A stretch of DNA of 5,331 nucleotides. It comes from Verrucomicrobiota bacterium (GTDB taxonomy: Bacteria; Verrucomicrobiota; Verrucomicrobiia; Limisphaerales; UBA9464). The stretch is from NCBI GenBank assembly GCA_947464705.1, contig CANHYD010000188.1:1-5331 (forward strand), in the 5' to 3' direction. Position 1 is the first letter of the stretch, and every line of letters begins with the position of its first letter. Both the position numbers and the translations under genes were made by a program. A model generated the notes under the pieces. That model was not told the origin of the DNA and ran no database searches. It saw only the letters and a program-made list of their open reading frames with translations. This document shows positions 1 through 5,074 of the stretch, piece by piece.

Positions 1-558
1 CGAGCACAAGTAAATGACGTCCACGCGCTCCTTCGGCGGCTCCGGGATGAACCCGTTCTGGGCCGTGCATGGCAAGTAGGTGATGCCCGCGTAAGCACCC
101 GAGGCATCGGCCTCGCCCGTGTGGCCGGCCATGACGTTGGTGTCCACATAGACCGGGTACACCGGATCGGTGATGGCCATGCGGTTGGAGGATCCCATGA
201 TATCGAGGATCGCCCCGCAATCGCACTTGGAACCGTCGCTCACGAAAATCTCGTCATCGGCCACCTCAAGCCCGCGGGCCCGGAAATCATTCTGAGCGAT
301 AGCCGCCCGCAACCATTCATAGCCCTGCTCGGGGCCATAGCCCTTGAAGGTGCTCCGCACGGCCATCTCATCGACGGCCTTGTGCAGCGCAGCGACCACG
401 GCCGCAGGCAACGGCTCGGTGACGTCGCCGATGCCGCATCGAATCAACCGCGCGGCCGCCGCCGGGTTGGCGTCATTGAACGCCTTCACCCGCCGTCCGA
501 TTTCCGGAAACAGATAACCCGCCTTGAGCTTGAGATAATTGTCGTTGAGCGAAGCCAT
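1..558 (-). CDS. dapL: LL-diaminopimelate aminotransferase, N-terminal part (cut by left edge)
   Basis: This PLP-dependent fold-type I aminotransferase (EC 2.6.1.83) converts tetrahydrodipicolinate directly to LL-2,6-diaminopimelate, with glutamate as amino donor. It bypasses the succinylase and acetylase branches of lysine and peptidoglycan synthesis and acts in the cytoplasm. The 186 visible residues follow the family closely: NDNYLKLKAGYLFPEIGRR (5-23), GIGDVTEPLP (42-51), FKGYGPEQGYEWLR (71-84), EIFVSDGSKCD (103-113) and TDPVYPVYVDTNVMAG (130-145). The edge falls at VIYLCS, just before the expected PNNPTG motif, so the PLP lysine lies outside and roughly half of the usual ~410 residues is missing. 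The ATG at 558 gives the typical family N-terminus, although no Shine-Dalgarno sequence precedes it. Instead, a short hairpin sits there. The ATPase gene upstream ends 163 nt away on the same strand. Identification rests on motif recognition and is very secure; activity is inferred. Confidence 0.95.
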   Translation of the reverse strand, partial: MASLNDNYLKLKAGYLFPEIGRRVKAFNDANPAAAARLIRCGIGDVTEPLPAAVVAALHKAVDEMAVRSTFKGYGPEQGYEWLRAAIAQNDFRARGLEVADDEIFVSDGSKCDCGAILDIMGSSNRMAITDPVYPVYVDTNVMAGHTGEADASGAYAGITYLPCTAQNGFIPEPPKERVDVIYLCS

Positions 559-567
559 GGTGATAAG

Positions 568-581
568 CCGGGTAAGCCCGG
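568..581 (-). promoter_or_regulatory. Short hairpin in the dapL leader
   Basis: A perfect 5-bp GC inverted repeat, CCGGG (568-572) and CCCGG (577-581), closes a 4-nt loop. It starts 9 nt upstream of the dapL ATG, where a Shine-Dalgarno sequence would normally be, and none is visible there. It could influence initiation on the dapL mRNA or simply be chance in GC-rich DNA. The structure is seen directly; any role is inference. Confidence 0.3.
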
Positions 582-625
582 AAGGAGGCAGACACTAGGG
601 AATGCCCGCGGCCGGGTGCAAGAGC

Positions 626-658
626 GCCTGTTCTCACGGCCTGTTCCGGCTTGTTCCC
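626..658. repeat. Three iterated GCYTGTTCY units upstream of dapL
   Basis: Three near-identical direct copies lie in the dapL/ATPase spacer: GCCTGTTCTC (626-635), GCCTGTTCC (639-647) and GCTTGTTCCC (649-658). Their starts are 13 and 10 bp apart, close to a helical turn. On the dapL coding strand they read GGAACAAGC / GGAACAGGC / GAGAACAGGC, about 70-100 nt upstream of the ATG. That is a sensible position for an activator or repressor array, but no regulator is indicated and small iterations can occur by chance. Confidence 0.3.
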
Positions 659-721
659 AAATTCCCGAGCGCTCTCTTGGACCGCACTCCAACTGCCACA
701 GGACCCGTCCGAACCTATCGT

Positions 722-1930
722 TCAAACCCACTGACTGAGAAAGGTGCGGGCCGGCACGCGCAACGGAAGCCCACGGTGTTTGAAGCAATCGACGGGCACA
801 TACGGCGCGTCCAATTCCACTTGGAAGGCATAGGGAGCCCCGGTCCGTTGCTGGAAGAAGGCTAGGGAGGGCGAGAGTTCAGCCGCGGAATTCTTGACCT
901 CAACAAGGCACCAAGGCTTACGGTCGCGCACAACCACGAAGTCAACCTCCTGCCCTTGCTTGGTGCGAAGATAAGCCAACTCGAACGTCCCCAACCCGAG
1001 GTCAGTCCAAGCCTCGACCGCCTTCAGCAAGTGGCAGCCCACAAAGGTCTCGGCACGACGACCGATATCTTCAACACCCGACCAATCGCGCAGGAACCAC
1101 CGGGGTTCCTTGCGCAGGGAATTGGCGATGTCCTTGAACCAGGGCCTCAGCGTGAATCCCAGATGCAATTGCTCCAACGCGGCGACCCAACGGTTGGAGG
1201 TTTCGGCGGTCACCTGAAGGTCGCGAGCCAACTCGGAGAAGTTGAGTTGAACAGAAGATCGCTCTGAGAGGATGCGTGCCAACTGATCCAAACCAGCCAG
1301 ATCGCGGAAGGCGCCGAGGTCGCGGAGATCCTCGCCCGTGAGCTGATCGAGTCGAAGTCGCGCCCATTTGCGGGTGAAGGCCGGCGACCGCGTCAGGAAA
1401 GGCTCCGGAAACCCGCCATGACGCAGCAGGGCGTTCCAGTCGTCATCGCTGATCACCGCTGGCGGCGAAAGCACCTCGGTGGGTGTGTTGGTGCGCAGGC
1501 ATTCGGCCACGCTGAAGGGATGCATCCGGTAAAGGAAGTATCGCCCCATGAGGCTGTCCCCTCCCCGGCGATAGACATTGAGCCGCGCACTGCCGGTGAC
1601 TACCACCCCGAGTTTCTTGCGGTCGGCATGGACATCAAAGAATCCCTTGAGGAACGCCTTCCAACGGCGGTCTTTGTGGATCTCATCAAAGACCACCTTG
1701 GGTCGTCCGACGCGAGCTTTGTCGGCTCCGATGGCTGCGGCCACGGCCGTCGCCCCCTTCTGGATCAGACGCCGGTCGTCGGCCGCGTCCCAGTTGAGAT
1801 AATACTCCGCCCCATGCCGGCAAACCGTGGTCTTACCCACCTGCCGAGGACCGCTGACGAAGGCCATCTGCCGATGAACCTCCAGATGGGTCTCCAGGAT
1901 GGAATCATAGATTCGGCGACGATCGTTCAC
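722..1930 (-). CDS. AAA-family ATPase with DUF4143 / nuclease-like C-terminal domain
   Basis: A 402-residue protein of the AAA_14 plus DUF4143 architecture. From the GTG start, Walker A is GPRQVGKTT (27-35), Walker B is KVVFDEIHK (78-86) and a sensor-1-like GVVVTGSA is at 108-115. The family block GRYFLYRMHPFS follows (129-140). A probable winged-helix segment (about 226-259, NFSELARDLQVTAETSNRW) comes next, then a C-terminal EVDFVV...LVEVK signature (E328, D330, E344, K346) resembling a PD-(D/E)XK nuclease core. Length is typical of the family, and all ATPase motifs look intact. The cellular role of these ATPases is poorly defined, and DNA binding or processing is only inferred. The GTG at 1930 matches the usual family start shortly before RRRIYDSIL. 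A TTG at 1939 would add three residues but lies inside the upstream palindrome. No Shine-Dalgarno sequence is visible. Twin palindromes directly upstream suggest tight transcriptional control. There is no partner gene beside it in the window. Confidence 0.9.
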   Translation of the reverse strand: MNDRRRIYDSILETHLEVHRQMAFVSGPRQVGKTTVCRHGAEYYLNWDAADDRRLIQKGATAVAAAIGADKARVGRPKVVFDEIHKDRRWKAFLKGFFDVHADRKKLGVVVTGSARLNVYRRGGDSLMGRYFLYRMHPFSVAECLRTNTPTEVLSPPAVISDDDWNALLRHGGFPEPFLTRSPAFTRKWARLRLDQLTGEDLRDLGAFRDLAGLDQLARILSERSSVQLNFSELARDLQVTAETSNRWVAALEQLHLGFTLRPWFKDIANSLRKEPRWFLRDWSGVEDIGRRAETFVGCHLLKAVEAWTDLGLGTFELAYLRTKQGQEVDFVVVRDRKPWCLVEVKNSAAELSPSLAFFQQRTGAPYAFQVELDAPYVPVDCFKHRGLPLRVPARTFLSQWV

Positions 1931-1934
1931 TGAA

Positions 1935-1962
1935 ACCAATTTACGATAAATCGTATTTTGGT
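1935..1962. promoter_or_regulatory. Palindromic operator-like element, copy 1 (ATPase-proximal)
   Basis: An imperfect 28-bp palindrome with outer arms ACCA/TGGT and an inner core TACGAT-AA-ATCGTA (TACGAT 1942-1947, ATCGTA 1950-1955). It begins 5 bp upstream of the GTG start of the ATPase gene and contains the alternative TTG start at 1939, so a protein bound here would block transcription or initiation. It is AT-rich against GC-rich surroundings and has a near twin 32 bp away. The symmetry is seen directly; operator function is inferred from position and duplication. Confidence 0.7.
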
Positions 1963-1966
1963 AAAC

Positions 1967-1994
1967 ACCATTTTACGATTCATCGTATTTTGGT
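1967..1994. promoter_or_regulatory. Palindromic operator-like element, copy 2 (distal)
   Basis: The second 28-bp palindrome has the same arms (ACCA/TGGT) and the core TACGAT-TC-ATCGTA. It differs from the proximal copy chiefly at the two central bases and in one flanking AT tract. A 4-bp spacer (AAAC, 1963-1966) separates the copies, giving a 32-bp period, about three helical turns, so two dimers could bind on the same face of the DNA. It probably covers the ATPase promoter. The hexamer TACGAT within it is only a moderate -10 match, and no confident -35 was found. Confidence 0.7.
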
Positions 1995-2021
1995 CCTATC
2001 GAAGACAGGGGGTGCACCGAC

Positions 2022-2041
2022 CACGGCCCTTCCCCGCCGTG
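2022..2041 (-). terminator. Weak hairpin just after the fucD stop
   Basis: CACGGC (2022-2027) pairs with GCCGTG (2036-2041) across an 8-nt loop, starting 8 nt past the fucD stop codon on the minus strand. No T-run follows it, so it is not a classical intrinsic terminator. It could act as a 3'-end stabiliser or a factor-assisted terminator, or be chance. Low confidence. Confidence 0.3.
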
Positions 2042-2049
2042 CCCGACCC

Positions 2050-3342
2050 TCACCGCCACTCGGTGCCGCCCGGGAACTCGTAGCGGGCGAGGGTCTCGAC
2101 GTGCATCTCGGTGCTGTAGCCCGCTTTCTCTGGGGCCAGGTAGCGGCCGGCGCGGATGCGGCAGGGATCGGTGAAGTGCTCGTGCAAGTGATCCACGAAC
2201 TCGCACACCCGTCCGTCCCAGCTGCCGCTGACGGATGTGAAGTCGATCATGCTCATGTGCTGAACGAACTCGCACAACCCGACGCCACCGGCATGCGGGC
2301 ACACCGGCACACCGTACTTCGCCGCCAGGAGCAGCACCGCGAGGTTCTCATTCACGCCACCCAAACGGCAGGAATCGATTTGGCAGAACGAGATGGCCCG
2401 GGCCTGCAGCAACTGCTTGAAGAGGATCCGATTCATGCCGTGCTCGCCGGTGGCCACGCCGATGCCCAGCGGTTCCATGGCCCGCGCGATGGCGGCATGG
2501 CCGAGGACGTCGTCCGGCGAGGTCGGTTCCTCGATCCACCAGGGCTTGAACGGAGCTAGTGACTGCATCCACTCGATGGCCTGCGGCACGTCCCAGACCT
2601 GATTGGCATCGACCATCAGCTTGCGATCCCAGCCGATCTCCTCGCGGATGATGCCCAGGCGGCGGATGTCGTCTTGCAGGTCACGTCCCACCTTCACCTT
2701 GATGTGGTTCCACCCCTCGGCCACCGCCTCGCGGCACAGGCGGCGAATCTTGTCGTCGGGGTAGCCCAGCCATCCGGCGCTGGTGGTGTAGGCCGGGTAG
2801 CCCTCGCGCTCGAGGCGGGCAATGCGTTCGGCCTTGCCGGATTCGGCGCGGCGGAGGAGGTCGAGAGCCTCCTGCGGCGTGAGGGCGTCGGTCAGGTAGC
2901 GGAAATCAACACTGGCCACGAATTGCTCGGGCGTGAACTCGCTGACCAATTTCCAGACCGGCTTGCCAGCATGGCGGGCGTACAAGTCCCAGAGTGCATT
3001 GACGATCGCCGCCAGGGCCAGGTGGATGACGCCCTTGTCGGGCCCGATCCAACGCAGCTGCGAGTCCCCATTGAGTCGCCGCCAGACCGCACCAGGCGCC
3101 GCACGGAACTCTTCCAGCGTGAGCCCCACCACGAGGTGTTCATGGGCCATCACCGCAGCGCACACCACATCGTTGCCGCGACCGATGGTAAAGGTGGATC
3201 CATAGCCCTTCCACTCCGTGTCCGTGTGCAAGATCACGTAGGCTGAGGAGTAATCCGGATCCGGGTTCATCGCGTCCGATCCGTCCAAGGCCTTGGACGT
3301 CGGAAAGCGGATATCGCGAACTTCGAGTCGGGTGATGCGCAT
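2050..3342 (-). CDS. fucD: L-fuconate dehydratase (enolase superfamily)
   Basis: This 430-residue enzyme of the mandelate racemase / enolase superfamily is expected to dehydrate L-fuconate to 2-keto-3-deoxy-L-fuconate (EC 4.2.1.68) in non-phosphorylating L-fucose breakdown. The N-terminal cap carries RFPTSKALDGSDAMNPDPDY (12-31), characteristic of the FucD / ENOSF1 subgroup. The barrel shows the KVKVG lysine pair (K215, K217), Mg ligands in VDANQVW (D245), IEEPTSPDD (E271) and ATGEHG (E300), the general-acid/base histidine in CPHAGGVGLCEF (H350), and E381 in RVCEFVDHLHEHF. These follow the spacing of the characterised Xanthomonas enzyme. All catalytic positions appear present and length is normal. 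The ATG at 3342 gives the standard MRITRLEVRDIRFPT start; a GTG at 3399 would add 19 unconserved residues. No clear Shine-Dalgarno sequence is visible. No other fucose genes lie in this window, so induction and pathway partners must be elsewhere. Related acid-sugar specificity cannot be wholly excluded. Confidence 0.93.
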   Translation of the reverse strand: MRITRLEVRDIRFPTSKALDGSDAMNPDPDYSSAYVILHTDTEWKGYGSTFTIGRGNDVVCAAVMAHEHLVVGLTLEEFRAAPGAVWRRLNGDSQLRWIGPDKGVIHLALAAIVNALWDLYARHAGKPVWKLVSEFTPEQFVASVDFRYLTDALTPQEALDLLRRAESGKAERIARLEREGYPAYTTSAGWLGYPDDKIRRLCREAVAEGWNHIKVKVGRDLQDDIRRLGIIREEIGWDRKLMVDANQVWDVPQAIEWMQSLAPFKPWWIEEPTSPDDVLGHAAIARAMEPLGIGVATGEHGMNRILFKQLLQARAISFCQIDSCRLGGVNENLAVLLLAAKYGVPVCPHAGGVGLCEFVQHMSMIDFTSVSGSWDGRVCEFVDHLHEHFTDPCRIRAGRYLAPEKAGYSTEMHVETLARYEFPGGTEWR

Positions 3343-3451
3343 GAGATGACGCCCAGTCTGCCCCGCCGCCCCGCCGTCGCCAAGTGCCGAGCGGACCACG
3401 ACTCGGGCCGCATTCAGGTCATTTTCCGCCAGCGGCTCGATCCATGGACCG

Positions 3452-3473
3452 GCGACAATTCTGCGACAATTCT
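3452..3473. repeat. Perfect 11-bp tandem duplication upstream of fucD
   Basis: GCGACAATTCT occurs twice, head to tail, with no mismatch (3452-3462 and 3463-3473). It lies about 110-130 nt upstream of the fucD ATG, in the 210-nt spacer after the TPR gene. On the fucD strand it reads AGAATTGTCGC twice, and each unit contains the inner near-palindrome GAATTGTC. The 11-bp period places the units on the same DNA face, as for a regulator half-site pair, but a recent replication-slippage duplication explains it equally well. Confidence 0.5.
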
Positions 3474-3552
3474 GAGAGCCCCGAGTGAACCGAAAAAATA
3501 CCGACTTTGGGGTTCGCGAGTGGCCCGACAGATTTGTGCCCCAGAGCGCCCC

Positions 3553-4035
3553 TCAATGCTCCCCACCGCTCGGGCGGGTGTTTTTCTTCCAGGGCATGTC
3601 GGGGAACTTCTCAGGCAGCTTGAAGGCTTGGGCCTTGGGCTGGGCCATGCGGAGTTCAGAGTCTTCTTCGGCGGCCGGTTGGGCTCCCGGGGCCGCCATG
3701 TTGCCTTTCCACGAGGCAATGCGGGCTTGGAGGCCGTGCTTCTCGGCGGTCTGTTTGTCGCCCGACTTCATGTAGAAGAGCGACAAGTTGGTGTGCACCA
3801 ACTGCTCGTTAGGCTTGAGCTTCTCGGCACGATGCCCCTCGGCAATGGCCGTGGCATAGTCGCCCAGACGGTAATGGCTCATGGCCAAACCTAAGCGCGC
3901 GTCGAAGTGATCGGGATCCTCCGCCAAGATCGCTTGGAATTTCGAAATGGCGACCGCGTACTCGCCGGTCGAGTAGTCGAACATGGCATCGTCAAACTGA
4001 TCCTGGAGGCTGGACATAAATTCGTGCGCACTCAC
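3553..4035 (-). CDS. Small tetratricopeptide-repeat protein
   Basis: A 160-residue soluble protein without a signal peptide or membrane segment. Three TPR-like helical hairpins follow one another at about 10-43 (YSTGEYAVAISKFQAILAED), 44-77 (ARLGLAMSHYRLGDYATAIA) and 78-111 (NLSLFYMKSGDKQTAEKHG), with the usual G-Y/D-A positions. TPRs act as protein-binding scaffolds; the partner here is unknown. The tail (about 112-160) is Ala/Pro/Glu-rich and ends with an unusual FPDMPWKKN segment that may be a conserved docking motif. The GTG start at 4035 is chosen because AGGAAGG (4042-4048) sits 6 nt upstream, an ideal spacing. The ATG at 4017 would leave that site 24 nt away. It is transcribed divergently from the HAD phosphatase gene across a 237-nt spacer and ends 210 nt before fucD. 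The repeat type is clear; the function is not. Confidence 0.85.
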   Translation of the reverse strand: MSAHEFMSSLQDQFDDAMFDYSTGEYAVAISKFQAILAEDPDHFDARLGLAMSHYRLGDYATAIAEGHRAEKLKPNEQLVHTNLSLFYMKSGDKQTAEKHGLQARIASWKGNMAAPGAQPAAEEDSELRMAQPKAQAFKLPEKFPDMPWKKNTRPSGGEH

Positions 4036-4041
4036 TGGTAA

Positions 4042-4048
4042 CCTTCCT
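4042..4048 (-). promoter_or_regulatory. Shine-Dalgarno site that decides the TPR gene start
   Basis: AGGAAGG on the minus strand is separated by 6 nt from a GTG at 4035 and by 24 nt from the in-frame ATG at 4017. It therefore favours GTG initiation and adds six residues (VSAHEF). It is the only convincing Shine-Dalgarno match I found in front of a gene in this window. Confidence 0.65.
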
Positions 4049-4106
4049 GGGCGTTGGCCACAACTGCGGACCCGGAAACTTCGGCCCCGAGCTGCCCCCC
4101 CCAACC

Positions 4107-4140
4107 GCCCCCCTCACTGGGGGCATTCCGGGGCAATGCC
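4107..4140. other. Two overlapping, mutually exclusive hairpins in the divergent spacer
   Basis: GCCCCC (4107-4112) can pair with GGGGGC (4119-4124) across a 6-nt loop. GGCATT (4122-4127) can pair with AATGCC (4135-4140) across a 7-nt loop. Bases 4122-4124 belong to both, so only one can form at a time. A further stem, GGTCT (4154-4158) with AGACC (4167-4171), lies just beyond, and a 7-bp stem AGGTCCG/CGGACCT spans 4194-4229. The 237-nt spacer should hold promoters for both the TPR gene and the HAD gene, but no convincing -35/-10 pair was found. The structures are seen; a role is not established. Confidence 0.35.
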
Positions 4141-4272
4141 GGGTTTACCGTGCGGTCTCCGGCGGCAGACCAAGACCAGAAATGGACGGCCGAAGGTCCG
4201 AGCCACTGCATCCCCCATTCTACGGACCTGCCCTTGCCCGATGACACCGACAACTTCAGTCTCGACCCACGC

Positions 4273-5049
4273 ATGAGCCATGGTGCCTCCCTACGGATGC
4301 TGTCGACCGACTTCGACGGCACGATCCACGACGACTTCGGTGATCCGAAAATCCCCCACGCACTTCAGGAGCGCATCGCGGCATTCCAGGCCCGCGGCGG
4401 ACACTGGGTTATCAACACGGGGCGCGACATGGCCAGCCTCATGGAGACCCTAGGCCGCGCCCGGGTTTCGATCCAGCCCGACTACCTGATCCTCGTTGAG
4501 CGGGAGATCTTCGAGCGAAAACACGACCGATTCCTCCCGGTGGAGCCATGGAACAGCCGTTGCACCCAAGACCACGCGCGCCTGTTCGGTTCAGCGGCGG
4601 CTGAGCTCGAGCAGCAAATCCAATCGCTGTCGGCACGCCATGAAGCAACCTTCTACGCCGACCCCTTCTCGCCCTTGTGCGCCATCGCCAAGTCGAACCT
4701 TCAAATGGACGAGATCCACGCCGAGTTGGACACCTTCTGCGAACGACACCCCGACATGGTCGCCGTTCGCAACGACATCTACGTGCGCCTGAGCCACCGG
4801 GGCTACAGCAAGGGCACCGCCCTATCGGAGTTGGGCCGTATCCTCGGCGTCGGGCCCGAAGCACGGGTGGCTGCCGGCGATCATCTCAACGACCTGTCCA
4901 TGCTGCGCCGCGAACACGCCCACCATTTGATCTCACCCTCCAATGCACTGGCTGCGGTGCAAATGCAGGTCCGGGCAGAGGGCGGATGGATCGCGAGCAA
5001 GACCGCCGGCCACGGAACCTTGGAAGGCCTGATCCGCCTCGGCCTCTGA
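4273..5049 (+). CDS. HAD-superfamily (IIB / Cof-like) hydrolase, probable phosphatase
   Basis: A 258-residue cytoplasmic HAD hydrolase. The four HAD motifs are present in order: I, STDFDGT with nucleophile D13 and acid/base D15; II, INTGRD with T49; III, the lysine in YSKGTAL (K180); and IV, AGDHLNDLSML (D203, N206, D207) for Mg binding. The GD-x-x-ND form of motif IV and a cap inserted between motifs II and III (about 70-165) place it in subclass IIB. That group contains Cof/YbiV-type sugar phosphatases, sucrose- and trehalose-phosphate phosphatases. The natural substrate cannot be read from the sequence. The start is uncertain. ATG 4273 is preferred; ATG 4297 would begin at MLSTDFDGT, and an open frame back to a TTG at 4054 would add a Pro-rich, unconserved-looking leader. 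None has a Shine-Dalgarno sequence. The next gene starts 25 nt after the stop, so the two are probably co-transcribed. Confidence 0.88.
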   Translation: MSHGASLRMLSTDFDGTIHDDFGDPKIPHALQERIAAFQARGGHWVINTGRDMASLMETLGRARVSIQPDYLILVEREIFERKHDRFLPVEPWNSRCTQDHARLFGSAAAELEQQIQSLSARHEATFYADPFSPLCAIAKSNLQMDEIHAELDTFCERHPDMVAVRNDIYVRLSHRGYSKGTALSELGRILGVGPEARVAAGDHLNDLSMLRREHAHHLISPSNALAAVQMQVRAEGGWIASKTAGHGTLEGLIRLGL

Positions 5050-5074
5050 ACTCGGTTCAATTCCCTTCAGCCCC

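Noticed and set aside
626..658. LexA/SOS box at the TGTTC repeats
   Set aside because: The units are direct repeats with unequal spacing (9 and 6 nt between GTTC cores), not the inverted or fixed-spacing arrangement of known LexA sites.
121..738. 205-codon plus-strand open frame
   Set aside because: It is antisense to the dapL coding region and the dapL spacer, with no recognisable domain. It is explained by GC-rich shadow coding.
602..865. Plus-strand 87-codon frame preceded by AAGGAGG (582-588)
   Set aside because: The ribosome-site match is 13 nt from the ATG, which is long, and the product overlaps the ATPase 3' end antisense with no recognisable features. It is most likely chance.
1418..1933. 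171-codon plus-strand open frame
   Set aside because: It lies wholly antisense to the well-supported ATPase gene and has no family resemblance.
1935..1994. CRISPR array or transposon end
   Set aside because: There are only two units, each a palindrome, with a 4-bp spacer, and no cas gene, transposase or target-site duplication is visible.
1990..3246. Plus-strand frames 1990-2559 and 2674-3246
   Set aside because: Both are antisense to fucD, whose motifs are unambiguous.
3493..3498. T-run (minus strand) as intrinsic terminator of the TPR gene
   Set aside because: Six T residues occur about 55 nt after the stop, but no stable stem lies directly before them.
3346..3894. 182-codon plus-strand frame
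   Set aside because: It crosses the fucD/TPR spacer and runs antisense to the TPR gene. It has no recognisable domain.
4054..4272. N-terminal extension of the HAD gene to a TTG at 4054
   Set aside because: The added 73 residues are Pro/Ser-rich without conserved features, and normal HAD-IIB length is reached from 4273. The extension would also cover the hairpin-rich divergent spacer.
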